Positions 1 to 7,010 are shown, numbered from the stretch's first letter. The stretch is DNA of 14,446 nt from Azospirillum brasilense (GCA_003241645.1 QFOX01000046.1:1-14446), one strand, 5' to 3'. The notes: generated by a model from the sequence alone, not told the origin. A program made the numbers and translations.

Positions 1-2
1 GT

Positions 3-650
3 ACCGAATACCAGCGCTGGGTGACCGCAACACAAACTTTTCGCGACAAATACTTCGCCCTCCCCGGTGATATGACCAATGCAACCGCCTTCTGGGGTAA
101 AGACAACGCCGCATGCACCGGCGACACGGGCACCACGGCAACGCCTGGCACCTGCAACGGCAATGGAAACGGCGAATTCACAGCAGCATCCGGCGCAGGG
201 GCCACAGGCGAACTTTACCAATACTGGAAACAAATGGGCCTAGCTGGACTCATTGAAGGACAATACACAGGTGTTGCCGGCCCCGGAGGCGCCAATGAAG
301 TTGTCATTGGCGTGACTGCGCCGCGTTCCAAATTAAACAATGCGGGCTGGTCGGTGTGGAACGGCGCAAATTATCCTGGCAACACAGCGGCATTTGCGTC
401 TGATTATGGCCAGACATTAATGTTCGGGACATTCAATGCCACACAGAAAACACAAGGTTTTGCCGTTAAGCCTGAGGAAGCATGGAACATCGATACAAAA
501 CTTGATGACGGCAGCCCCGCTAGAGGAAAAATATGGGCTTACAATTGGCCCGGCTGCTCAACAGCCGCAAACAATACGGATTACGCTGCCACTTATCGAC
601 TGGATAGTACCGCAATAAGCTGCGCCATCATTTTCGCGCGCGCTTTATAA
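3..650 (+). CDS. prepilin-like protein, 5' end outside window (pilin 1)
   Basis: The frame is open from the first bases, so the N-terminal methylation/transmembrane helix lies outside the window and 215 residues are visible. The fragment begins at the end of the pilin helix with an FRDKYFALPGD segment that aligns with FRGKYGGFPGD and FRTKNQGIPGD of the two complete prepilins at 4.3-6.1 kb. It shares their ELYQYW..GLIE segment (compare LFWRD...GLI), the IDTKLDDG motif, and a cysteine pair (residues 185 and 207 of the fragment) whose last Cys sits eight residues before the end. The fold expected is a type IV pilin or T2SS pseudopilin, assembled in the inner membrane and periplasm after cleavage by a prepilin peptidase. 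An extra cysteine pair occurs early (CTG...GTC). It converges on the DUF1192 gene with one base between stop codons. Family assignment is good; whether it is a pilus or secretion subunit cannot be decided. Confidence 0.8.
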   Translation, partial: TEYQRWVTATQTFRDKYFALPGDMTNATAFWGKDNAACTGDTGTTATPGTCNGNGNGEFTAASGAGATGELYQYWKQMGLAGLIEGQYTGVAGPGGANEVVIGVTAPRSKLNNAGWSVWNGANYPGNTAAFASDYGQTLMFGTFNATQKTQGFAVKPEEAWNIDTKLDDGSPARGKIWAYNWPGCSTAANNTDYAATYRLDSTAISCAIIFARAL

Positions 651-651
651 G

Positions 652-852
652 TTAATCCTTGCGGAACAGCGCATCGGCGGCGTGCTTCATGCCGCCGCGC
701 TTCTCGATCTCCAGTTTCACGCGCAGGATCTCGGCCTGTAACTCACCCAGATACGCTTCCATGCCCGCAATGCTCTGGCCTTCCAGCACGCGCGGGAAGG
801 TTTGCGGGCGCTTGATCTTGGCGATCTCGTCTTCATCGTCCGGCGCGGCCAT
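652..852 (-). CDS. DUF1192 family small protein
   Basis: This is a 66-residue acidic-then-basic protein with an N-terminal DDEDEIAKIKRP segment, a central YLGELQAEILRVKLEIEKR stretch predicted to form a short coiled coil, and a KHAADALFRKD tail. This matches the layout of DUF1192, a short family found in alphaproteobacteria. The function of the family is unknown. The start is supported by GAGGA five bases upstream of the ATG at 852. It stands alone on the minus strand. Its stop codon faces that of pilin 1 with one base between them, and its upstream region holds an inverted pair of REP-like palindromes. Confidence 0.8.
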   Translation of the reverse strand: MAAPDDEDEIAKIKRPQTFPRVLEGQSIAGMEAYLGELQAEILRVKLEIEKRGGMKHAADALFRKD

Positions 853-860
853 GTGTTCCT

Positions 861-970
861 CGTCATTCCAGCGCGAGCCGGAATCTACCTGTTTTTATGA
901 ATCAGGCCGTGAATATAATGCCCCTGCTCTAAAAGGAAAGATGGATTCCAGCTTTCGCTGGAATGACGCT
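861..970. repeat. inverted pair of REP-like palindromes
   Basis: Two short palindromes flank an AT-richer core of about 50 bases. The left arm, 861-890, reads cgtcattccagc then gagccggaatct. The right arm, 941-970, is its inverted counterpart, ending cgctggaatgacgc. Each arm can fold into a short hairpin (attccagc paired with gctggaat in the right arm; the left arm is less perfect). The layout resembles paired REP/BIME elements with a GTCATTCC...GGAAT core, known from many proteobacteria. It lies between the divergent DUF1192 and quinone oxidoreductase genes. No second copy was found in the window. Confidence 0.6.
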
Positions 971-972
971 AT

Positions 973-980
973 GCTATACA
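973..980 (+). promoter_or_regulatory. possible extended -10 promoter element
   Basis: TGCTATACA-like sequence (TG at 973-974 region, TATACA at 975-980) has the form of an extended -10 box. A convincing -35 was not seen. Transcription would begin close to the upstream candidate ATG at 988, which would make that start leaderless. It is the only promoter-like signal seen between the REP-like pair and the quinone oxidoreductase gene. Confidence 0.3.
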
Positions 981-1029
981 TCGCGGCATGTTCTCGCGCC
1001 GCGCCAGCCCGACCAACGACCAGCCCCTG

Positions 1030-2034
1030 ATGCGGGCCATCGACATTGCCCGTGGCAATGAAGGCCACGGCACGCTCTATGCCACGCACCTGCCCCGCCC
1101 CGTGCCTGCACCCGGCGAGGTGCTGGTGCAGGTGGCGTATGCGGGCGTCAACCGCGCCGACCTGTTCCAGGTGGCGGGCAGCTACCTGCCGCCCAATGGG
1201 GCCTCACCCCTGCCCGGGCTGGAAGTGTCCGGCCGGATCGCGGCGCTGGGCGATGGCGTGATCGGCTGGAGCGTGGGCGAGGATGTGTGCGCGCTGCTTA
1301 CCGGCGGTGGCTATGCCGAATACCTCACCGTGCCCGCCACACAGCTGCTGGCCCTGCCGCCGCGCACCAGCCTTGCCGAAGCCGCCACCCTGCCCGAAGC
1401 GGTCGCCACCGCCTACATGGCGCTGATGCAGACTGCCCGCCTGAAAGCGCATGAGCGCGTGCTGCTGCACGGCGGCAGCTCCGGCGTGGGGCTCATGCTG
1501 GTGCAGATCGCCCGCGCCATGGGCGCCGAAGTGTTCGCCACCGCGGGCGGCGCTGACAAATGCGCGTTCGTGGAAAAACTGGGCGCGGTGGCCCTTGACC
1601 ACACCCGCGCCCCCTTCGCCGAACAGGTGATGAAGCACACCAAGGATCAAGGGGTGGACGTCATCATCGACACGCTGGGCGCGCCGCAACTGCCCGCCCA
1701 CCTCAAATTGCTGCGCAAAGGCGGGCGGCTGGTCAGCCTTGCCATGCTGGAAGGCAGCGCCGTGGCCGAGCTGCGGCTGGGCGCGGTGCTGATGAAGCAC
1801 CTGACCCTCAGCGGCGTCACGCTGCGCAACCAGAGCTCGGCCGAGAAAGCCGCCATTATCGAAGGCGTGCGCCGCCAGCTCTGGCCGCACATTGCCACCG
1901 GCACGATCCGCCCCTTCGTGGACATGATTTTCCCGCTGGAACAGGCCGAAAAAGCCCACCAGCGCATGCAAGAACGCTTGCATTGCGGGAAAATCCTACT
2001 AGAAGTGGCCCCCAATGCGCAGCGCGCATCATAA
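1030..2034 (+). CDS. NAD(P)H:quinone oxidoreductase, PIG3-like (zinc-free MDR family)
   Basis: This is a 334-residue cytosolic medium-chain dehydrogenase/reductase. It should reduce quinones or related carbonyl compounds with NADPH. The N-terminal GroES-like domain carries GVNRADLFQ (39-47) and PLPGLEVSG (60-68). The Rossmann domain has HGGSSGVG (147-154), the usual nucleotide-binding loop of quinone oxidoreductases in this group. The structural and catalytic zinc cysteines of classical alcohol dehydrogenases are absent, as expected for the PIG3/QOR type. The start at 1030 (MRAIDI) is chosen because family members begin MKAI-like at this point; an in-frame ATG at 988 would add 14 residues and neither has a good ribosome binding site. 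Its stop is followed directly by the TrcR gene, so the two are likely cotranscribed. Confidence 0.85.
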   Translation: MRAIDIARGNEGHGTLYATHLPRPVPAPGEVLVQVAYAGVNRADLFQVAGSYLPPNGASPLPGLEVSGRIAALGDGVIGWSVGEDVCALLTGGGYAEYLTVPATQLLALPPRTSLAEAATLPEAVATAYMALMQTARLKAHERVLLHGGSSGVGLMLVQIARAMGAEVFATAGGADKCAFVEKLGAVALDHTRAPFAEQVMKHTKDQGVDVIIDTLGAPQLPAHLKLLRKGGRLVSLAMLEGSAVAELRLGAVLMKHLTLSGVTLRNQSSAEKAAIIEGVRRQLWPHIATGTIRPFVDMIFPLEQAEKAHQRMQERLHCGKILLEVAPNAQRAS

Positions 2035-2055
2035 ATGACTGAATATGAGGATGCT

Positions 2056-2631
2056 ATGGCCTACCCGTTGATGCCGAAAGCCACCGCCGTCTGGCTGGTG
2101 GAGAACACCACCCTTAGCTTCGAACAGATCGGGGCCTTCTGTGGCATGCACCCGCTGGAGATCCAGGGCATTGCGGATGGCGAAGTGGCCGTGGGCATCA
2201 TGGGCCAGAACCCGATGGATGCGCAGGAGCTCACCAAAGAAGAGATCGAGCGCGGCGAAGCCGACGAGAACTACCGCCTTGTGATGTCGCAAAAGGCCGT
2301 GCAGCACCTCGCCATGAACAAGGCGAAGAAGAAAGGTGCGCGCTACACCCCCGTTGCCCGCCGCCAGGATAAGCCGGAAGCGATCGCATGGATCGTGAAA
2401 TACCACCCGTACCTGCCGGATTCGCAGATCGTGAAACTGATCGGCACCACCAAGAAAACGATCGATTCCATCCGCGAGCGTTCGCACTGGAACATCGCGA
2501 ACATCAAGCCGAAGGACCCCGTGCTGCTGGGCCTGTGCATGCAGATGCACCTGGATGCGGCCGTGGCAAAATTCCGCCCGGCGGATGCGACCCCCATCGA
2601 CATGAACGACGAAGAAGACGACGCAGCCTAA
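2056..2631 (+). CDS. trcR: TrcR-like cell-cycle transcriptional regulator (DUF1013)
   Basis: This 191-residue protein matches the alphaproteobacterial DUF1013 family, now annotated as the cell-cycle regulator TrcR. Hallmarks are PLMPKATAVWLVENT at the N-terminus, FCGMHPLEIQGIADGE (about 27-42), and a C-terminal helix-turn-helix-like part (PDSQIVKLIGTTKKTIDSIR) followed by HWNIANIKPKDPV. It is expected to bind DNA in the cytosol. An in-frame ATG at 2035 exists, but GAGGA at 2047-2051 stands just before the ATG at 2056, and family members begin at the equivalent MxxPLMPKATA, so 2056 is preferred. It starts 22 bases after the quinone oxidoreductase stop and is followed after 21 bases by hldE. 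Confidence 0.85.
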   Translation: MAYPLMPKATAVWLVENTTLSFEQIGAFCGMHPLEIQGIADGEVAVGIMGQNPMDAQELTKEEIERGEADENYRLVMSQKAVQHLAMNKAKKKGARYTPVARRQDKPEAIAWIVKYHPYLPDSQIVKLIGTTKKTIDSIRERSHWNIANIKPKDPVLLGLCMQMHLDAAVAKFRPADATPIDMNDEEDDAA

Positions 2632-2637
2632 GCGCCC

Positions 2638-2644
2638 AGGAGGG
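2638..2644 (+). promoter_or_regulatory. ribosome binding site deciding the hldE start
   Basis: AGGAGGG stands eight bases before the ATG at 2653 but only two bases before an in-frame GTG at 2647. The spacing therefore selects 2653 as the hldE start. Confidence 0.75.
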
Positions 2645-2652
2645 CAGTGCCC

Positions 2653-4119
2653 ATGAGCAGCCCACAGGAACTTACCCGCCACCTCGACGGTCTTGCGCAA
2701 GCGCGCGTACTCTGCGTGGGCGACGTGATGCTCGACCGCTTCATGTATGGCCGCGTAGAGCGTATCTCGCCGGAAGCGCCCATTCCCGTCTTCACCCAGC
2801 AATCCGAATCCGCCATGCTCGGCGGTGCGGGCAATGTGGTGCGCAACCTGCTGTCGCTGGGTTGCCAGGCAGCGTTCGCGTCCGTCATCGGTGATGATGC
2901 GGTCGGCAATAAAGTCACCTCGCTGGTGGGCGACGAGCAGAACCTGCTTCCCTATTTGCTGGCCGAGCGCGGGCGCATCACCACCAAGAAAACCCGCTAC
3001 GTGGCGGGCAGCCAGCAATTGCTGCGCTCCGACCATGAGACTTCCACCCCCATCCGCGAAGAAACGCAAACGCGCCTGCGCGAACTGGTGCTGGAAGAGC
3101 TGCCGAACTATCAGGCGCTCATCCTGTCCGACTATGGCAAGGGCGTGCTCACCCCCGCCTTGTGCCGCGCGGTGATCGACGCGGCGAACGCACGCGAGAT
3201 CCCCGTCTTCGTGGACCCCAAGGCACGCGATGTTTCGGTATATGCCGGAGCCACGGTGCTGAGCCCCAACCTGAAAGAACTGGCGTTGGCCTGCGGGGTC
3301 GATCGCTTCGCGGATGATGCCGCCATCATCGAAGCCGCACGCAGCCTCGCCCTCACCCACCGCTTCCGCTACGTGCTCGTCACCCGTGGCGAACAGGGCA
3401 TGACGCTGGTGGATGCCGAAGGCCTTATTGTGCACGCGAATGCGGTGGCACAGGAAGTGTTCGACGTGTCCGGCGCGGGCGACACCGTGATCGCCACGCT
3501 GGCCGCCACGCATGCCGCGGGCGCGCGCATGGGGCAGGCCGCCGAGCTGGCCAACCTTGCCGCCGGCGTGGTGGTGGGCCGCCTTGGCACCGCCGTGGTG
3601 CACCGCACCGACCTGACCGCCGCGATCTATGCGCATCGCGCCGTGTCGCTGCAGCAGAAGATCCTGCCGCTTGCCACCGCGTGCGACGTGGTGGCCAACC
3701 ACAAGCGCGAGGGCCTTAGCGTGGGCTTCACGAATGGCTGCTTCGACATTATGCATGCGGGCCATATCAGCCTGCTGCTGGATGCGAAATCGCGCTGCGA
3801 CAAGCTGTTCGTTGGCCTGAACACCGACGCTTCCGTGCGCGGACTGAAAGGTCCCACCCGCCCGGTGAACGCCGAGATGGACCGCGCCCAGATCCTTGCC
3901 GCACTCTCGATGGTGGATGGCGTGGTGCTGTTCGACGAAGAAACGCCCCTGAACCTCATTCGCGCCCTGCAACCGGATGTGCTCATGAAAGGTGCCGACT
4001 ACACCAAGGAGCAGGTCGTGGGCTGGGAACTGGTCGAATCTTACGGGGGCCGGGTGGAGCTGATCCCCCTGAAAGACGGCTATTCCACCACCGGTATCAT
4101 CAAGAAAATGGCGGGCTGA
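2653..4119 (+). CDS. hldE: bifunctional heptose-7-phosphate kinase / heptose-1-phosphate adenylyltransferase
   Basis: This 488-residue two-domain enzyme catalyses two cytosolic steps toward ADP-L-glycero-D-manno-heptose, the LPS inner-core heptose donor: 1-phosphorylation of heptose 7-phosphate, then adenylylation of heptose 1-phosphate. The N-terminal PfkB/ribokinase domain (about 1-320) has GDVMLDRFMYGRVERISPEA (23-42), LGGAGNVVRNL (56-66) and the anion hole GAGDT (274-278) with catalytic base Asp277. The C-terminal nucleotidyltransferase domain (about 350-488) has GFTNGCFDIMHAGH (358-371), including the HxGH signature at 368-371, and ends YSTTGIIKK. Length and domain order match full HldE, so nothing is missing. 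Other heptose genes are not in the window. Confidence 0.96.
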   Translation: MSSPQELTRHLDGLAQARVLCVGDVMLDRFMYGRVERISPEAPIPVFTQQSESAMLGGAGNVVRNLLSLGCQAAFASVIGDDAVGNKVTSLVGDEQNLLPYLLAERGRITTKKTRYVAGSQQLLRSDHETSTPIREETQTRLRELVLEELPNYQALILSDYGKGVLTPALCRAVIDAANAREIPVFVDPKARDVSVYAGATVLSPNLKELALACGVDRFADDAAIIEAARSLALTHRFRYVLVTRGEQGMTLVDAEGLIVHANAVAQEVFDVSGAGDTVIATLAATHAAGARMGQAAELANLAAGVVVGRLGTAVVHRTDLTAAIYAHRAVSLQQKILPLATACDVVANHKREGLSVGFTNGCFDIMHAGHISLLLDAKSRCDKLFVGLNTDASVRGLKGPTRPVNAEMDRAQILAALSMVDGVVLFDEETPLNLIRALQPDVLMKGADYTKEQVVGWELVESYGGRVELIPLKDGYSTTGIIKKMAG

Positions 4120-4130
4120 CCCGGCAGGCC

Positions 4131-4163
4131 ACCGGCGCACAAATTTGATAAAATGCCGCCGGT
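4131..4163 (+). terminator. possible weak hairpin downstream of hldE
   Basis: ACCGGCG (4131-4137) pairs with CGCCGGT (4157-4163) around a 19-base loop, followed by TATTAAG. There is no real T-run, so termination is doubtful. It is the only hairpin seen between hldE and the next gene. Confidence 0.3.
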
Positions 4164-4339
4164 TATTAAGAAAAACCTAACGATAAATCATTCGCTTGTG
4201 CACAGGATTTGTGGCAAAGTTGCAGCAATCATGACCGGCCTGTCACAATTGTTGGTGCATCGCAAAACTAGCAGTTGCTTCGGCCCGGCGGTTACGTTCT
4301 AACTTTGTGCATTGCTATTTATATTTGGGGAGTTCCTAC

Positions 4340-5179
4340 ATGACGACGACGAAACGCAATGCTGGCTTTACGCTGGTGGAATTGGCGATTGTACTGGTGA
4401 TCATCGGCCTGCTGGTCGGCGGTGTGCTGGTCGGCCAGGATCTGATTAAACAAGCCGAGATCCGCTCGGTTGTGGAGCAAACGGAATCGACCAACGCAGC
4501 TGTCAATACGTTCCGCGGCAAATACGGCGGGTTCCCTGGCGATCTGCTCACCAGCCGCGCTGCTCAGTTTGGCCTGACTGCTCGTAACGGCGCTGACGCA
4601 CGTGGTGACGGCGACGGCGTAGTTGAAGGCTGGAACGGCACTGCAGCCACCCACAACGCAATTGGCTCGGAGAATGGTCTGTTCTGGCGTGATATGTCGC
4701 AAGTTGGCCTGATCGGTGACGGTTTCAACACTGCAACAGATGCAGCTGCTGCAACTCTAACCGCGGCTACCCTGCCGAACTGGCTGCCGCAGACCAAACT
4801 GCGCGAAAGCACCTTTGTTAGCATTGTTCCGTCTGCTGGCCGTAACAACTATTATATCGACCAGATCACGGCAACCAACGCTACTGGTATTGTTACCAGC
4901 ACGGGTACCGGCCTCACCCCCCTCGAAGCTCAGTCGATTGACGAGAAGCTCGATGATGGTGCACCGTATGGCGGTACGATCCGTGCTGTTAGCAGCTTGA
5001 CTGCATCGGCACCTGCTGGCCCCACCCCGCCGGCTGGTAACTACAACTACACCCACTCGGCTGCAGCCGTGCCTGCTGCAGGTGTGTGCGTAAGCAACGC
5101 CGCTGGCAACCCGTACAACGTGCTGGATCAATTCCAGAACGTTCCAGCGTGCGGTCTTGTTGTGCGCGCTAGCTTCTAA
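4340..5179 (+). CDS. prepilin-like protein with type IV methylation signal (pilin 2)
   Basis: This is a 279-residue secreted pilin. A short basic leader ends KRNAG, then the class III signal FTLVELAIVLVIIGLLVGG (10-28): cleavage is expected after Gly9, Phe10 becomes the methylated N-terminus, and Glu14 is the assembly Glu5. The helix is followed by FRGKYGGFPGD, GLFWRD...GLIGDGF, IDEKLDDGAPYGG and a C-terminal cysteine pair (Cys250, Cys271) suitable for a pilin D-loop disulfide. The start is set by GGGGAG at 4327-4332, seven bases before ATG 4340; an upstream in-frame start at 4307 would spoil the short leader. The gene uses more GCT, GGT, ACT and GTT codons than its neighbours and has its own terminator, which suggests strong, separate expression. 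It could be the major pilin; a pseudopilin role is not excluded. Confidence 0.88.
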   Translation: MTTTKRNAGFTLVELAIVLVIIGLLVGGVLVGQDLIKQAEIRSVVEQTESTNAAVNTFRGKYGGFPGDLLTSRAAQFGLTARNGADARGDGDGVVEGWNGTAATHNAIGSENGLFWRDMSQVGLIGDGFNTATDAAAATLTAATLPNWLPQTKLRESTFVSIVPSAGRNNYYIDQITATNATGIVTSTGTGLTPLEAQSIDEKLDDGAPYGGTIRAVSSLTASAPAGPTPPAGNYNYTHSAAAVPAAGVCVSNAAGNPYNVLDQFQNVPACGLVVRASF

Positions 5180-5201
5180 GCACAAAGGCAACACTGAAGA
5201 A

Positions 5202-5230
5202 GGGCGCTGGAAATCCAGCGCCCTTTTTTT
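5202..5230 (+). terminator. Rho-independent terminator after pilin 2
   Basis: GGGCGCTGG (5202-5210) pairs perfectly with CCAGCGCCC (5215-5223) around an AAAT loop, followed by seven Ts. It lies 22 bases past the pilin 2 stop and separates pilin 2 from pilin 3. Confidence 0.93.
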
Positions 5231-5256
5231 ATTGTCCTGTAGCGAAGGCGCCATCA

Positions 5257-6075
5257 ATGCCCTATGATAAAATAATGCATAGCCCTTCCCTCCACTCATC
5301 GCACCGCAGTGCATTTACGCTGGTTGAACTCGCGCTTGTGATCGTGATCATCGGCCTGCTGGTGGGCGGCGTCATCGTGGGGCAAATGCTCATCGAAAAT
5401 GCCGCCAGCCGCGCGACCGTAGCGCAGCTTGAAACCTACAATGCGGGGGTCACCACCTTCCGCACCAAAAATCAAGGTATCCCCGGCGACCTGAGCGCCA
5501 TGCGCACGGCAAAAGTGGGGCTCACCACCCGTGCGGGCAGCCTTGGGCGCGGCGATGGCAATAGCATCATCCAGAATGGCCCCATGCTCCTTGCGCAACA
5601 GGGGCTCGGCCATGAAACCGCCTTATTCTGGCGTGATCTGTGGAACCTTAATCTCATCCCTAATGCACTGGCTAATGCAAGCGACGCGCCAGCAGCAAGT
5701 ATAACAACTGCAGCTATTACAGAATGGCTGCCGCCTGCGAAAATACGTTCCACCAGCTATTTCCATGTCTATGCGTTCGCGGGGCGGCACTACATGTATG
5801 TTGGCGGCCTGGGCACCGCGCCGACCGACGCAAATGGCACGCTTAGCCTCGCCGATGGCCTCACCCCGCAGGATGCCTTCAACCTCGATGAGAAACTCGA
5901 TGACGGCATGGGCAATTCCGGCACCATCCTTGCCATTACGGCGCTTGCAACGCACGCCATCGATACCGGAGCAGGGGGCAATGGCGAATGCCTGAGCGCT
6001 ACCAACCAGTATAACAGTGATGGCGGGGATGGCAGCACCATCGCCTGCCGCATCACCATTCGCACCAGCTTCTAA
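5257..6075 (+). CDS. prepilin-like protein (pilin 3)
   Basis: This 272-residue paralogue of pilin 2 has an N-terminal helix FTLVELALVIVIIGLLVGG (20-38) nearly identical to that of pilin 2. Conserved downstream segments are FRTKNQGIPGD, ALFWRDLWNLNLIP, LDEKLDDGMGNSG and a C-terminal Cys245/Cys264 pair ending eight residues from the terminus. Oddities: the residue before the cleavage site is Ala19, not the usual Gly (SA/FTLVE), and the leader is longer (19 residues from ATG 5257, 13 from ATG 5275). GAAGG before 5257 favours the longer form. It should sit in the inner membrane and be processed by prepilin peptidase if Ala is tolerated. It follows the pilin 2 terminator, so it needs its own promoter or readthrough, and its stop is one base from the cutA start. 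Confidence 0.85.
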   Translation: MPYDKIMHSPSLHSSHRSAFTLVELALVIVIIGLLVGGVIVGQMLIENAASRATVAQLETYNAGVTTFRTKNQGIPGDLSAMRTAKVGLTTRAGSLGRGDGNSIIQNGPMLLAQQGLGHETALFWRDLWNLNLIPNALANASDAPAASITTAAITEWLPPAKIRSTSYFHVYAFAGRHYMYVGGLGTAPTDANGTLSLADGLTPQDAFNLDEKLDDGMGNSGTILAITALATHAIDTGAGGNGECLSATNQYNSDGGDGSTIACRITIRTSF

Positions 6076-6076
6076 C

Positions 6077-6409
6077 ATGGCATCCGGGCTGCAGCTGCTC
6101 TATTCCACCCACCCCTCGCGCGAGCAGGCCCAACAAACCGCCCGGGCGCTTATCGACGCGCAGCTCGCTGCCTGCTGCACCGTGCTGCCGGGCGGCGAAT
6201 CGCATTACATCTGGGAAGGCGCACTTACCGTCGCCGAGGAAGTCATCCTGCTCAGCAAAACCACGGCCGGTGCCGCACCGCGCGCCATGGCCGAAATCGT
6301 GCGCCTGCACCCCTACGCATGCCCCGCCGTGCTGGGCGTGGACGTGGCCAGCGCACCCGATGCCTTCACCGCATGGGTCACTGGCCAGATAAGCCACGAG
6401 AACAGCTAA
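6077..6409 (+). CDS. cutA: divalent-cation tolerance protein CutA1
   Basis: This is a 110-residue member of the small trimeric CutA1 family, found in nearly all organisms and linked to divalent metal (copper) tolerance, with a PII-like ferredoxin fold; its exact role is unsettled. Visible signatures are LIDAQLAACCTVLPGGESHYIWEG split over residues 26-48, EEVILLSKT (54-62), and LHPYACPAVLGVDV (77-90), matching the family's LHPYEVPEI-like motif. ATG 6077 fits the family length of about 105-115 residues. It begins one base after the pilin 3 stop without its own clear ribosome binding site, which implies translational coupling to pilin 3. Confidence 0.93.
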   Translation: MASGLQLLYSTHPSREQAQQTARALIDAQLAACCTVLPGGESHYIWEGALTVAEEVILLSKTTAGAAPRAMAEIVRLHPYACPAVLGVDVASAPDAFTAWVTGQISHENS

Positions 6410-6444
6410 GGATTTCCTATTTTCAGGAATTCTGCAGACACGCA

Positions 6445-6473
6445 TTGACGCCCCCGCACGGCTTCGCTATAGA
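6445..6473 (+). promoter_or_regulatory. sigma70-type promoter of tRNA-Gln
   Basis: TTGACG (6445-6450) and TATAGA (6468-6473) are separated by exactly 17 bases. Transcription would start near 6480, about 15 bases before the mature tRNA 5' end. Confidence 0.8.
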
Positions 6474-6494
6474 GCATATCCCTTTTGCCCATGC

Positions 6495-6569
6495 TGGGGC
6501 GTCGCCAAGTGGTAAGGCATCGGTTTTTGGTACCGACATTCCCAGGTTCGAATCCTGGCGCCCCAGCCA
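6495..6569 (+). tRNA. tRNA-Gln (anticodon UUG)
   Basis: A full cloverleaf can be drawn: acceptor TGGGGCG (6495-6501) with CGCCCCA (6559-6565), D arm GCC/GGC with loop AAGTGGTAA, anticodon stem TCGGT (6520-6524) with ACCGA (6532-6536), loop TTTTGGT with anticodon TTG at 6527-6529, T arm CCAGG/CCTGG around TTCGAAT, discriminator G 6566, and an encoded CCA (6567-6569). The first acceptor pair is U-A, the weak pair typical of tRNA-Gln. It decodes CAA and, by wobble, CAG. tRNA 3' ends are common integration sites, and recombinase-like debris lies just downstream. Confidence 0.97.
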
Positions 6570-6752
6570 ACATTTCCCAGTTCGAACATTGAGTTAGACT
6601 GAGAACTGCAGAACTCGCCCAGTTCCGCCCCGATTTCCCACTACACCGCCACTATCGAAACGCCCATTTTGCGCAAATAGCGCCCAGCTTCGGCCAAATT
6701 GTGGCGATTGTCTCACTGCCCTAGTTTTCGAGGTGACGTTTCTGGATTCAGT

Positions 6753-7010
6753 CTAGAATTTCAGGACCTGCTTCTGGCGATGCCATTCGACTGGCAGATT
6801 CACTGTCAGGTCCTTGAGGTGCAGGGTCACCGGCTGGGCGCCGGTAAGGATGCTGCTGATGATATCGGGCGCTAGCATCATGAGGTGCACGATGCGCGAT
6901 ACGTAGGTCCGGCCCCGCCCCTCTCGCTTGGCCAGGTCACTGATGGTAATGTCACCGCTATCCAACTGCCGGTTCCAGCGGTACGACTTCACCAACGCGC
7001 TCACCAACAC
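6753..7010 (-). pseudogene. remnant resembling the C-terminal tail of a large serine recombinase
   Basis: The 85-residue frame (GTG at 7010) contains LVSALVKSYRWNRQLDSGDI, a helix-turn-helix-like ISDLAKREGRGRTYVSRIVHL, then MLAPDIISSILTGAQP and a short VEWHRQKQVL end. This order (ALV+A/S+RW, HTH, LAPDI...I..G.QP, W..Q..L) is what I recall at the C-terminal end of large serine recombinases and their small companion proteins in alphaproteobacterial mobile elements; I could not check by search. The frame stays open upstream to 7172 without an ATG, passing antisense-free into the end of the SDR-DUF3313 gene in another frame. No resolvase catalytic domain is present, so it is probably the residue of a deleted integrated element beside tRNA-Gln. 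Confidence 0.55.

Noticed and set aside
1204..1983. 259-codon minus-strand frame opposite the quinone oxidoreductase
   Set aside because: It has the His/Gln/Gly-rich composition typical of the antisense of GC-rich coding sequence, and the plus-strand protein is clearly the real one.
2029..4140. 703-codon open frame on the minus strand opposite trcR and hldE
   Set aside because: It is an antisense shadow: rich in His, Gly and Arg with no recognisable motif, and lying entirely over two well-identified genes in GC-rich DNA.
4207..4219. GTGGCAAAGTTGC as a sigma-54 promoter before pilin 2
   Set aside because: The GG and GC elements are seven bases apart instead of the required ten.
6411..6432. 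Hairpin after cutA (ttcct/aggaa)
   Set aside because: Only five base pairs and no T-run, so it is not a credible terminator.
6319..6597. Plus-strand frame running through the tRNA-Gln gene
   Set aside because: It overlaps cutA and contains the tRNA; the protein sequence shows no pattern.
6570..6752. Hidden small gene or RNA between the tRNA and the recombinase remnant
   Set aside because: No start, ribosome binding site or stable fold was recognised in either strand; probably decayed mobile-element sequence.
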